64,000 nucleotides of DNA. Source: Dysgonomonas sp. UBA7710 (GTDB lineage: Bacteria > Bacteroidota > Bacteroidia > Bacteroidales > Dysgonomonadaceae). A program made the position numbers and the translations under genes. The stretch's first letter is position 1. Every line of letters starts with the position of its first letter. Shown here in pieces: positions 44,318 to 53,063 of this stretch. The stretch is from assembly GCF_002482385.1 (NCBI RefSeq), contig NZ_DLFW01000002.1, positions 1 to 64,000 on the forward strand, written 5' to 3'. The notes below the pieces were generated by a model. It had not been told where the DNA came from and ran no database searches. It was given only the letters and a program-made list of their open reading frames with translations.

Positions 44318-44700
44318 ACTAAATTAGTTTGAGTCTTACTATTATGTTTTATTTTTTAGGAAGATATTCATTTCCAAAGTCAACGAATATCTCCGAAAAT
44401 GTTAATTTCTTTTCATCATAAACTTACAAATGAATAAAAATTATCAGAATTAAAAATAAAAGGTGATTTTGTAGAATTTTTGAATATTATAGGTTTCTGT
44501 TTTTGTATTAATAAAAATTAACAAAATGTATTTGTTTACATTGTAAAGCTATCTCTTCGCTGCCGCGCGGTTGTATATAGAATCGCGCGGCAGGAGAGGT
44601 GTATTATAATTTGTATCTATAACAAAGCGCTAAAAAACAAAGATAGAAATCTATAGAAAAAAAGAAAATGTTTATCTATATTATTTTAGCTCTTTGAAAT
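44318..44700. other. AT-rich upstream region of the ATPase with a GC-rich hairpin
   Basis: No gene. The promoter of the ATPase gene should be here, but no exact -7 box was found. The striking element is the hairpin at 44560-44593: CTGCCGCGCG pairs perfectly with CGCGCGGCAG around a 14-nt loop, in sequence otherwise about 75 percent AT. A second short pairing of CTCT (44553) with AGAG (44595) extends it. It is not followed by a T-run on either strand, so it may be a structured RNA or protein-binding site. Confidence 0.5.
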
Positions 44701-45470
44701 ATTGTAGTAAATGAAAAGTGAAAAACGAAAAGTGAAGAACGAAAAATTATACGAGATACAAGTTGTTGACTGATGACTGTTTACTGTTCACTGAAACAAG
44801 TGTTACCTTTGTTACTTTTTGAAGAAAGTTACGAGTGAACGAGATACAAGATACGAGCTGAACTGATAAGCTAATTATTAATTTTTCATTCTTAATTATT
44901 AATTACTTTCCGTGTTACCTTTGTTACCTTTTTGGGAATAGTTACAAGTAAACGGGATACGAGATACAAGTTGATGACTGTTAACTGTTAACTGCTAACT
45001 GATTTCATTGTTACCTTTGTTCCTTTTTAACAGATAGTAAGTTTTAGGAAATAAGTAGTCTGTCAAGTTTTCTAGTTACCAGTTACTTCGCCCTGCAGAC
45101 AGTTACGAGTTACAAGTTGCTCGCATTTTATTTTGTTTCACGCAAAGACGCAAAGACGCAAAGTTTTTACATCTTACCAGTTGTTGACTGATGACTGTAA
45201 AGTCTCTTGTGCGATAGCTTCGGCTAACGGCTAATAGCTATCAGCTAAAAGCTGAAATATCTGTTACCTTTGTTACTTTTTGGGAAATAGTTACAAGTAG
45301 ACAAGATACGAGATATAAGTTGTTAACTGATGACTGTTAACTGTTCACTGTAAATAGTGTTACCTTTTAACAAGTGGCAAGCCTTAATCTTATATGATAG
45401 TCAAAGCTAACGGTTAATAGCTCAAAAGTTCATTGGTACATCGGCATATTTACTCATTGGGATATTAGAT
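44701..45470. repeat. Word-repeat island 1
   Basis: About 0.77 kb of non-coding DNA composed of recurring words. GTTACCTTTGTTAC occurs at 44801, 44913, 45009, 45262, with a shortened copy at 45358. ACTGATGACTGTTAACTG-type words lie at 44765, 44971, 45183 and 45324. GATACAAGATACGAG variants lie at 44755, 44841, 44957 and 45305. A GCAAAGAC tandem is at 45141-45160, and GCTAACGGCTAATAGC at 45223 with a variant at 45406. A degenerate CATTGGCACATTGGC copy lies at 45431. No coding potential is convincing. The words recur, mostly inverted, at 62520-62990. Confidence 0.75.
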
Positions 45471-45529
45471 CCGGTATATCATAATGTATTAATTGATCTG
45501 AAAATATTTTCATATTAATATTTAAAAGT

Positions 45530-45537
45530 TAACTTTG
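45530..45537 (+). promoter_or_regulatory. -7 box TAACTTTG for asnA
   Basis: A perfect TAnnTTTG match whose last base lies 37 bp before the ATG at 45575. It rules against the alternative upstream start at 45539, which would fall in the promoter. Confidence 0.6.
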
Positions 45538-45574
45538 TGTGTTATTTAACAGCGAAAACGTTCAAAATATAAAA

Positions 45575-46612
45575 ATGAGCTATTTAATAAAACCAAAACA
45601 GTACACTGCTTTGCTTGACTTGCAACAGACCGAAATGGGTATCAAGCGAATAAAAGACTTCTTTCAACAAAATTTATCATCTGAACTCCGGTTGCGTCGT
45701 GTTACCGCTCCTTTATTCGTATTAAAGGGAATGGGGATAAATGATGACCTGAATGGTGTGGAACGTGCCGTTAATTTTCCGATAAAAGATATGGGTGATG
45801 AACGGGCAGAGATTGTTCATTCACTGGCAAAATGGAAGCGTCTTACTTTGGCTGATTATGGTATAAATGAGGGGTATGGTATTTATACGGATATGAATGC
45901 TATCCGCGCAGATGAGGAATTAGGCAATTTACACTCCCTGTATGTAGATCAATGGGATTGGGAGATGGTAATGTCTCCGGAAGATCGTAATCTTGATTTT
46001 TTAAAGGAAGTCGTTCGTCGTATCTATGCCGCCTTGGTCCGTACAGAATATCTTGTGTATGAGGCATTCCCTGCTATAGTTCCGATCTTGCCCGGTGAGA
46101 TAAAATTTATCCATGCAGAGGAATTGCTGAACAAATATCCGGGCCTTTCATCTAAGGAGCGGGAAAATAAAGTCGCAGAAAAATATGGTGCTGTTTTTAT
46201 TATAGGTATTGGAGGAGAACTGAGTAACGGCGAACCGCATGATGGACGTGCTCCCGATTATGACGACTGGACTACCAGATCTGAAAATGGATTTAATGGA
46301 CTGAATGGAGATCTTATCGTCTGGAATCCGGTATTGGGTCAGGGAATGGAGCTTTCTTCAATGGGGATTCGCGTCAACAGGGAAGTATTGCTTGAACAAT
46401 TGAAAAAATCAGGACAGGAAGACCGTACACAATTATATTTTCACAGACGTTTGCTGAATGGTGAACTACCTCAGTCTATCGGAGGAGGAATAGGTCAGTC
46501 CCGGCTTTGTATGTTTTACTTGCGTAAAGGGCATATTGGTGAAATACAGGCTGGTATATGGCCGGCAAAAATGCGTTTGGAGGCTGAAAGTCTGGGGATG
46601 CCGTTGATATAG
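45575..46612 (+). CDS. asnA: Aspartate--ammonia ligase (asparagine synthetase A)
   Basis: 345 residues from ATG 45575 (MSYLIKPKQYTALLDLQQTEMGIK), the usual family N-terminus. It makes asparagine from aspartate and ammonia with ATP, using an aspartyl-tRNA synthetase-like fold. The motifs RVTAPLFVLKGMGINDDLNGVERAV and GGGIGQSRLCMFYL are diagnostic (by position). Stand-alone promoter; the hairpin at 46710 follows. Confidence 0.96.
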   Translation: MSYLIKPKQYTALLDLQQTEMGIKRIKDFFQQNLSSELRLRRVTAPLFVLKGMGINDDLNGVERAVNFPIKDMGDERAEIVHSLAKWKRLTLADYGINEGYGIYTDMNAIRADEELGNLHSLYVDQWDWEMVMSPEDRNLDFLKEVVRRIYAALVRTEYLVYEAFPAIVPILPGEIKFIHAEELLNKYPGLSSKERENKVAEKYGAVFIIGIGGELSNGEPHDGRAPDYDDWTTRSENGFNGLNGDLIVWNPVLGQGMELSSMGIRVNREVLLEQLKKSGQEDRTQLYFHRRLLNGELPQSIGGGIGQSRLCMFYLRKGHIGEIQAGIWPAKMRLEAESLGMPLI

Positions 46613-46709
46613 GGGCTTTTCATAAAAAGATTTAAATAAGCGCTATTCAGACGCTGAAAGAATCGGGATTGCAGCTGTAAGTGGATTATTTTTCTTAACT
46701 TTATAATTC

Positions 46710-46737
46710 AAGGATGTTTTTTATTAAAGACATCCTT
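46710..46737 (+). terminator. Hairpin between asnA and the nucleoside kinase
   Basis: AAGGATGT at 46710-46717 pairs perfectly with ACATCCTT at 46730-46737 around a T-rich loop. It may end asnA transcription or act in the 5' leader of the kinase. It contains the alternative ATG at 46714 of the kinase frame, which supports the downstream start at 46768. Confidence 0.5.
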
Positions 46738-46767
46738 CGTTATTTTAATTATTCAACTAGACAAAAC

Positions 46768-48438
46768 ATGGAAAATAAGGTAACTATTCACTGCACAAAT
46801 ACAGACAGCTATAAGGACTTCCCCGTAGGAACAAGCCTGATTGATATATTAAAAGGTTTTTCTCTGAAAACAGAATTTCCGGTAGTAAATGCGAAAGTTA
46901 ATAATAAGACAGAACCGCTGGACTATCAGGCTTACCATAATAAGACAGTGACATTCGTTGATCTGACAGAGCCTTCCGGAATGCGGACTTATGTGCGTTC
47001 ATTGTGCTTCTTGCTGGCAAAAGCAGTTTCGGAAATTTTTCCGGAGGGACAGCTTTATATCGAGCATCCTATTTCGCTAGGCTATTTCTGCCGCATTATT
47101 AATGTGTCTTCTGTTATAGATCAGGCTGCAATTGAGTCTATAAAAGCGAAGATAGAAGAATACATCGATGCCGATATGCGCTTCGAAGGAGTTGAAGAAG
47201 AAACTGTGCAGGTTGTGAAAATGTTCAGGGAAAGAGGGTTCGAAGATAAAGCCATTTTGCTGGAGACTTCAGGTGAGATGTATTCTAAATACTATCGTTT
47301 GGGAGACTCTGTCGACTATTTTTATGGTTGCCTTGTACCATCTGCCGGATATATAGATATATATGACTTGCTCCTGTATAATGACGGTTTGCTGCTGCGT
47401 GTACCTAACCGGAGTAATCCGGTTGAACTTGAGCCTGTCATAGAACAACCTAAGATGTATAATGTATATAAAGAGCATCTTAAGTTCCTTAATATAATAG
47501 GTTTGGATAATGTTGGCGATATGAATAAAGCCAATCAGGAAGGCCTGATGCCAGGTGTAATAAAGGTGTCGGAAGCCTATCAGGAAAAAACAATTGCCAA
47601 TATTGCCGAGCAGATTGCAGCCCGCTCCGAAGACGGGGTTAGAGTTGTACTTATATCGGGACCTTCGTCTTCAGGAAAAACTACATTTCGTATGCGTCTC
47701 GAAGTGCAACTTATGGTGAATCTATTAAAGCCTGTGGGGCTTTCTCTCGATAACTATTTTGTAAACCGCGATAAAACACCTTTAGATGAAGATGGCGGAT
47801 ATGATTTTGAATCATTATATGCGTTGGATATACCTAAATTTAATGAAGATCTGGAAAAATTACTCAAAGGCGAAGAGGTGGAATTGCCTACATTCAACTT
47901 TACTACAGGTCAGAGAGAATATAAAGGAGATAAGCTGAAGCTCGATGAGCACACTATATTGGTGATAGAAGGGATACACGGGTTAAATCCGGATTTAACA
48001 ATTGGGATTCCCGACCATCAGAAATTTAAAGTGTATGTTTCGGCTTTAACTACAATTTCGTTGGATAATCATAACTGGATACCTACAACAGATAACCGTT
48101 TGTTGCGCCGCTTGATTCGAGACTATCGCTATCGTAGCTACTCCGCCATAGATACTTTATCGCGTTGGGCGAGTGTGCGTAAGGGGGAAGATAAATGGAT
48201 TTTTCCATATCAGGAAAATGCCGATGTGATGTTTAATTCGGCTATGATGTATGAGTTTGCGGCTTTACGCCGTTATGCGGAGCCGATTCTGTCGCAAGTG
48301 CCTAATAATGCACCGGAATATGCAGAGGCGCATAGATTGCTTAAATTCCTGAAATATTTCAATTATATAAATGACAGGGAACTGCCGCCAACATCTTTGT
48401 TAAGAGAGTTTGTAGGTGGAAGTAGCTTTAAATATTGA
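46768..48438 (+). CDS. Nucleoside kinase with N-terminal TGS/ThrRS-like domain, uridine-kinase type
   Basis: 556 residues from ATG 46768 (MENKVTIHCTNTDSYKDFPVG). The N-terminal 60 residues look like a TGS domain, residues about 75-230 like the threonyl-tRNA-synthetase editing (SAD) region, and residues about 285-556 form a uridine-kinase-like P-loop domain with Walker A at about 298 (GPSSSGKTTF). The family is annotated in Bacteroidetes as nucleoside kinase and is assumed to phosphorylate uridine, cytidine or a related nucleoside. The ThrRS-like half is probably non-synthetic. Confidence 0.88.
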   Translation: MENKVTIHCTNTDSYKDFPVGTSLIDILKGFSLKTEFPVVNAKVNNKTEPLDYQAYHNKTVTFVDLTEPSGMRTYVRSLCFLLAKAVSEIFPEGQLYIEHPISLGYFCRIINVSSVIDQAAIESIKAKIEEYIDADMRFEGVEEETVQVVKMFRERGFEDKAILLETSGEMYSKYYRLGDSVDYFYGCLVPSAGYIDIYDLLLYNDGLLLRVPNRSNPVELEPVIEQPKMYNVYKEHLKFLNIIGLDNVGDMNKANQEGLMPGVIKVSEAYQEKTIANIAEQIAARSEDGVRVVLISGPSSSGKTTFRMRLEVQLMVNLLKPVGLSLDNYFVNRDKTPLDEDGGYDFESLYALDIPKFNEDLEKLLKGEEVELPTFNFTTGQREYKGDKLKLDEHTILVIEGIHGLNPDLTIGIPDHQKFKVYVSALTTISLDNHNWIPTTDNRLLRRLIRDYRYRSYSAIDTLSRWASVRKGEDKWIFPYQENADVMFNSAMMYEFAALRRYAEPILSQVPNNAPEYAEAHRLLKFLKYFNYINDRELPPTSLLREFVGGSSFKY

Positions 48439-48474
48439 TATGGCAGATAAACTTAGTTAGATATTAGATAAAAG

Positions 48475-48511
48475 AGAAGGTGGCCGATTTAAAGTATTGG
48501 AGGCCTTCTTT
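48475..48511 (+). terminator. Terminator after the nucleoside kinase
   Basis: AGAAGG at 48475-48480 pairs with CCTTCT at 48504-48509; the adjacent GGCC (48482-48485) and GGCC (48501-48504) may strengthen the stem. T-rich sequence follows. It lies 37 bp after the stop codon. Confidence 0.6.
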
Positions 48512-48851
48512 ATTGAAATACCATTGTTAAGAATAAATACTGCATGTATTGCTAAAAGGTGCTCTTGCTTTTGTGTCATTTTATGTGTATATATTAAATT
48601 GATTTATATATTTTTGTGTCATTATTTGTTTTTCGTTTTTATTTTTGTACTTTTTTATTTTGTTTTAGACGTGATTTGTTTGTTTTGAATCATATATATG
48701 TTGAAAATCTAGACAAATTGACTGAAATGTGCTTAGACAATGATTTTAGATCGTCTATTTTTGCTTAAAGCTAAAATGCATTGTTGTTAAATGCAAATAC
48801 ACAAATATTTATTAATAACTATACCACCTGCCTGAGGTGTCTTCTATTTTT
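48512..48851. other. T-rich intergenic region without a credible gene
   Basis: About 340 bp, strongly T-rich on the plus strand, containing two copies of TTTGTGTCATT (near 48570 and 48615). A 63-codon hydrophobic frame at 48497-48688 follows from T-richness and overlaps the terminator. A small CACCT/AGGTG inverted repeat lies at 48825-48839. The promoter of the downstream HTH gene must be here. Confidence 0.5.
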
Positions 48852-49823
48852 ATGAAAACTATAATAAATGAAATGCTTGTTACGTCAATAAACAACTCTC
48901 TGCCAGAAGGGGAGAAGCTTGTTTCGTTTCTAATGGATTTACTGAATCTAAGCAGAGAATCGGCATATAGACGGATAAGAAATGAGATTCCTTTTACTTT
49001 TGAAGAGGTTATTGCCATATCTCTGAAGCTGGGGCTTTCTTTAGATGAAATAGCAGGGCAAGAGCAAAAGAACAGAGCCTTTTTTGATTTACCTGTTCCT
49101 AAATCTGCAGATCCATTAGATGTGTACTCGGAAATAGTGGATGTTGCAGCAGAGATATATAAAAAGATGCAGAAAAGTAAAGAGTCGGAAATATTCTTTA
49201 CGGCAAATCAGTTGCCATTTCCTTATTATATGTTATTTGAAAATCTGTCAAAGTTTTATTATTACAAATGGATTCATAAGACACAAGAGGTTCCCCTCAA
49301 TTTTTATTTGTCTGAATTCTCACCCCCTTCTCAAATCTCGACTGTACATAAAAAATACCGGTATGCGGCAACTAAGGTAAATCAAGTTACTGCCATATTG
49401 TGCCCTAGTTTTATTTTGTCTACAGTGAAAGAAATAATTTATTTCTACAGACGCAGGCTGATAACAAAAGAAGAACTCTTTCTTTTGCAGGAAGACTTAT
49501 ATAAGGTAATCAATAAACTTGAAAATGATACCAGAAAAGGGGTTGATGAGAATGGTGTAAAAACGGACTTGTATTGCTCTACTTTAAATATTGCATCGAA
49601 TAGTATCTGGTTTAGGCATGATAATGAAACCGGAACACAGTTCTGGACTTATACAGATCCTATTACTGTATACAATACAGAGGTTTCAAAGAGGCACAAA
49701 ATGTGGATCGATTCATTGCTGAAATATTCTACACTTATATCTCAAAGTAATGAGATTCAGCGCTCGGAGTTCTTTAATAAACAAAATGAGTACGTGAAAA
49801 ATATAGAGAATCTTACACTTTAA
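48852..49823 (+). CDS. Helix-turn-helix protein of unknown function
   Basis: 323 residues from ATG 48852 (MKTIINEMLVTSINNSLPEG); a GTG five codons upstream at 48837 is less likely. The N-terminal 65 residues look like a DNA-binding HTH: SRESAYRRIRNEIPFTFEEVIAISLKLGLSLDEIAG (by position). The remaining 255 residues are helical with aromatic clusters (KFYYYKWIH, IIYFYRRRLITKEELFLLQEDLYKVIN) and no recognised effector domain. It has its own neighbourhood with long AT-rich flanks on both sides. I infer a one-component regulator whose large C-terminal domain may sense a ligand. Confidence 0.65.
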   Translation: MKTIINEMLVTSINNSLPEGEKLVSFLMDLLNLSRESAYRRIRNEIPFTFEEVIAISLKLGLSLDEIAGQEQKNRAFFDLPVPKSADPLDVYSEIVDVAAEIYKKMQKSKESEIFFTANQLPFPYYMLFENLSKFYYYKWIHKTQEVPLNFYLSEFSPPSQISTVHKKYRYAATKVNQVTAILCPSFILSTVKEIIYFYRRRLITKEELFLLQEDLYKVINKLENDTRKGVDENGVKTDLYCSTLNIASNSIWFRHDNETGTQFWTYTDPITVYNTEVSKRHKMWIDSLLKYSTLISQSNEIQRSEFFNKQNEYVKNIENLTL

Positions 49824-50497
49824 TAGTGGTATTGTCATTTTTTAGGAGGAAGGGTGTTTGTAAACCTCTTTTATTGACAAATGGAAACACTTTATTTTCA
49901 TATTTATGCTGAGGATATATGTCGTGAATATTTAATTTTGGTAATTAATAAGATGAATTAAAGACAAATATAGGGATAGATATTATTTAAATAGTATCTG
50001 TATATAGAGACAGAACTTACAATATCCAAAAAGAGGATTTTTTCCTGATCTAATCTTTATGATGAAGTACAGACCCTTCATCTTTAGAAGTTCTTTCGAA
50101 ATTGTTTTATAATGAAATAAATAAGGGGAATTTAGACAACAATAGTTTTGCATTAGCATTGTTTGTCTTCTTATATCTGCTCTTTTCCATGCCTGAGAAG
50201 GTTCGTTGCAGTATACCGTCGTGCAGAACTATTGTTGGCTAAATTCTCCCTTATAAAACAATAATGCTATAGACAAAACTATAGAATACATTAACTTCTG
50301 GTTTTAATTTATGAGATTACAGAGATTCTGTTGACTGCAAGTATATTAGTCATCCAGTTTATACCACGTATTGATTATGGGGAATTGGCAGTGGAAAATG
50401 TGTGTATAATTCAATATTATTTGGCAATATAAAATGGCTTGAACTATAAAACAAGCTGAATTTAATGGTATTCATAGAGTGAAATAAGCTTAGTATA
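49824..50497. other. Intergenic region with a long imperfect hairpin element
   Basis: About 0.67 kb with no coding potential. The main structure is an inverted repeat at 50101-50262: 50101-50112 pairs perfectly with 50251-50262, and 50125-50152 pairs with 50222-50250 with about 25 of 28 matches; a 12-nt bulge lies at 50113-50124 and the inner loop is about 70 nt. It could be a structured RNA or a MITE-like remnant. The rest shows nothing clear. Confidence 0.6.
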
Positions 50498-50535
50498 AAA
50501 AGAAGGCCACTTCATAAAAAAAGTGGCCTTCTTTT
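50498..50535 (-). terminator. Terminator of the acpP-fabF-rnc operon
   Basis: AAAAGAAGGCCACTT at 50498-50512 pairs perfectly with 50521-50535 (15 bp, 8-nt loop), with T/A-rich flanks on both sides. It lies 17 bp beyond the rnc stop on the minus strand and could work in both directions. Confidence 0.85.
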
Positions 50536-50551
50536 ATTTTAAAATGCGAAA

Positions 50552-51379
50552 TTATTCTTCTTCTCTTTCTTCAGAAGTGTTTACATACCTCTCGTTATGC
50601 AACTGTTGCTGTTGCTCATATAATTCAAATATATGATTGCGGAAAGTAGTATTTCGTTGTAGTTTATTATAGGCTTCTTTTGCGGCTTTCTGTTGCGATT
50701 CTTTTTTTGAATAGCCTGTTCCAAGCCCCGCTTGTTCTCCCATAATTATTACTGCTGTTTTGAATATAGGAGTATTGTTTTCGTTGACAAAGCTATCGAT
50801 AAGATCGAAGCTTACCGATATCTTTTGCTTTTGACTCCATTCTATCAGTCTGGATTTATAGTTGGCCTCTAATTCGGCTACCGATTCTATATTCAGATGT
50901 TCCTGTATCAGACGCTCAAAAACAAATCGTTTAGCAGCTCTATAGCCCTGGTCAAGATATATGGCACCAATCAATGCTTCCAGTGCATTACCGTACATGT
51001 GTGTATTCGGGGTCGTGTTTCGGGTAGATGTCTTAATTAACTTATCTATACCAATTTCCAAAGCAAGCCTGTTTAATGTTTCGCGTTGAACGATTTTCGA
51101 CCGCATATTGGTGAGGAAACCTTCTTTCTTGTATTCGAATTCTTTAAATACAATATCGGCTACAATTGCATCCAGTATGGCGTCGCCGAGGAATTCAAGA
51201 CGCTCATTGTTGATCCATCTGCCGTCTTTCAGCTTTATCGACGATGACTTATGCAATAAGGCCTGTTCGTATAAGGTTATGTTGTATGGATAGAATCCAA
51301 GTATTTTGCAAAAAGATACATAAGGCTCCTTCCCTCTTTTGGGAAGAAGCCTTATACCTCGATATATCTTTTTAAGCAC
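50552..51379 (-). CDS. rnc: Ribonuclease III
   Basis: 275 residues. The signature NERLEFLGDAILDAIVADI carries the catalytic carboxylates, and the C-terminal double-stranded RNA-binding domain (YKSRLIEWSQKQKISVSF to KESQQKAAKEAYNKL) is complete. It cleaves double-stranded RNA in rRNA maturation and RNA decay. It starts 9 bp after fabF in the order acpP-fabF-rnc usual for Bacteroidetes. The C-terminal tail is rich in Q and E. Confidence 0.96.
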   Translation of the reverse strand: MLKKIYRGIRLLPKRGKEPYVSFCKILGFYPYNITLYEQALLHKSSSIKLKDGRWINNERLEFLGDAILDAIVADIVFKEFEYKKEGFLTNMRSKIVQRETLNRLALEIGIDKLIKTSTRNTTPNTHMYGNALEALIGAIYLDQGYRAAKRFVFERLIQEHLNIESVAELEANYKSRLIEWSQKQKISVSFDLIDSFVNENNTPIFKTAVIIMGEQAGLGTGYSKKESQQKAAKEAYNKLQRNTTFRNHIFELYEQQQQLHNERYVNTSEEREEE

Positions 51380-51388
51380 GTTATTTTC

Positions 51389-52651
51389 CTATTTCTTAAA
51401 CTTTTTGACTATCACACATGCATTATGTCCGCCAAAACCAAATGTATTGGAAAGTGCTACATTAACAGTTCTCTTTTGAGCTTTGTTGAATGTAAGGTTC
51501 AGTTTATAATCTATTTCAGGATCTTCATCGCCTTCTGTAAAGTTTATTGTCGGAGGAACGATATCGTTCTGAACTGCCAATACACAGAACATGGCTTCCA
51601 ATGCTCCTGCTGCACCCAATAAGTGGCCGGTCATTGACTTTGTAGAACTGATGTTCAGATTATATGCATGCTCACCGAATACTTCTTTGATGGCTTTTAT
51701 CTCGGACGGGTCACCTACCGGAGTGGATGTTCCGTGCACATTGATATAATCCATATCAGCAGGATTCATATTGGCATCTTGCAGTGCGTTTCTCATTACT
51801 AACTTAGCTCCTAAGCCTTCGGGATGAGAGGCTGTTAAGTGGTAAGCATCCGCAGACATACCTCCACCAACGACTTCGGCATAGATTTTAGCTCCACGGG
51901 CAAGTGCATGTTCCAGTTCTTCGAAAATAAGACATGCAGCACCTTCTCCCATGATAAACCCATCGCGGCTGGCGCTAAATGGACGTGACGCAGTTTCAGG
52001 CGAATCATTGCGTGTAGATAATGCAGTCATGGCATTAAATCCACCGACACCGGCAGCTGTAATAGCAGCTTCGGCACCACCCACTACAATAACATCAGCC
52101 TTACCCATACGGATAATGTCGAAAGAGTTTATAGCGCTATGGGTAGATGAAGCACAGGCTGAAACGGTTCCGTAGTTGGGACCGCGTAGACCATGACGAA
52201 TCGAAATAAGTCCTGCTGCAATATCCGAAATCATCTTAGGGATAAAGAAAGGATTGAATTTCGGTCCGTTTTCTTCATTCTTCGCATAATAACTGACCTC
52301 TTCTTCGAAAGTTTTTATACCACCAATGCCAGCGGAGAAGATAACACCTATACGGTCGCAGTTCTCTTTTGAAAAATCAAGTTTTGAATCTGCGATAGCT
52401 TCTTCGGAAGCACCTATAGCAAGTAATGTATATCTATCGCATTTGCGCATTTCTTTCCTGTCCAGATAGACAGAAGGATCATATCCTTTAACTTCGCAAG
52501 CGAATTGTGTTTTAAATTTTGACGCGTCAAAATGAGTAATAGGTCCAGCCCCACTCACCCCGTTGATGGCATTGTTCCATGTAGTGGCTACATCGTTGCC
52601 AAGAGGAGATACCGAGCCTAGACCTGTTACTACTACTCTTTTTAATTCCAT
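51389..52651 (-). CDS. fabF: 3-oxoacyl-[ACP] synthase II
   Basis: 420 residues. The thiolase-fold catalytic triad is visible: Cys in VSACASSTHSAINSF, His in INVHGTSTPVGDPSE and His in KSMTGHLLGAAGALEA. It elongates acyl-ACP with malonyl-ACP in fatty-acid synthesis. It follows acpP by 21 bp and precedes rnc by 9 bp. Confidence 0.97.
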   Translation of the reverse strand: MELKRVVVTGLGSVSPLGNDVATTWNNAINGVSGAGPITHFDASKFKTQFACEVKGYDPSVYLDRKEMRKCDRYTLLAIGASEEAIADSKLDFSKENCDRIGVIFSAGIGGIKTFEEEVSYYAKNEENGPKFNPFFIPKMISDIAAGLISIRHGLRGPNYGTVSACASSTHSAINSFDIIRMGKADVIVVGGAEAAITAAGVGGFNAMTALSTRNDSPETASRPFSASRDGFIMGEGAACLIFEELEHALARGAKIYAEVVGGGMSADAYHLTASHPEGLGAKLVMRNALQDANMNPADMDYINVHGTSTPVGDPSEIKAIKEVFGEHAYNLNISSTKSMTGHLLGAAGALEAMFCVLAVQNDIVPPTINFTEGDEDPEIDYKLNLTFNKAQKRTVNVALSNTFGFGGHNACVIVKKFKK

Positions 52652-52672
52652 AAGTAAATATTGGAAAAAAAA

Positions 52673-52909
52673 TTATTTTGCATTTGCTTCAATGTAAGAG
52701 ACAGCATCTCCTACTGTAGCGATTTTTTCAGTCTGATCATCTGGAATAGAAATGCCGAATTCTTTTTCAAATTCCATGATTAATTCTACTGTGTCAAGTG
52801 AGTCAGCTCCTAGGTCGTTTGTAAAGCTAGCAGTATCTGTTACTTCAGATTCTTCTACACCTAACTTATCAACAATAATTGCTTTCACTTTTGATGCTAC
52901 TTCTGACAT
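52673..52909 (-). CDS. acpP: Acyl carrier protein
   Basis: 78 residues, acidic. The phosphopantetheine-bearing serine is S37 in LGADSLDTVELIMEFE. It carries acyl chains for FabF and other fatty-acid enzymes. First gene of the operon; a TTACTTTG near-match to the -7 box lies at 52960-52967. Confidence 0.97.
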   Translation of the reverse strand: MSEVASKVKAIIVDKLGVEESEVTDTASFTNDLGADSLDTVELIMEFEKEFGISIPDDQTEKIATVGDAVSYIEANAK

Positions 52910-52959
52910 AATTTCTAGTTTTGATTAATAATTAATTTTTATTTCTAATTTTGTCGGTG

Positions 52960-52967
52960 CAAAGTAA
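52960..52967 (-). promoter_or_regulatory. Probable -7 box of the acpP operon
   Basis: Minus-strand TTACTTTG differs from TAnnTTTG at one position and lies 50 bp upstream of the acpP ATG. No other candidate is closer. Confidence 0.4.
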
Positions 52968-53063
52968 CAGTTTTTTATACATATGAAACAAATATTTTGT
53001 GGATAAAATAGTTAAAATTGCACATTTTTTTTGTTTGTGTGCAGGCATCTTAAATTATACTTA

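Noticed and set aside
45136..45165. GCAAAGAC tandem as a possible CRISPR
   Set aside because: Units are 9 bp without spacers, so this is a short tandem repeat, not an array.
48497..48688. 63-codon hydrophobic frame
   Set aside because: It arises from T-rich DNA, overlaps the kinase terminator and has no plausible start context.
48837..48851. GTG start for the orphan HTH protein
   Set aside because: The ATG at 48852 follows in frame after five codons, and the GTG lies in a small inverted repeat.
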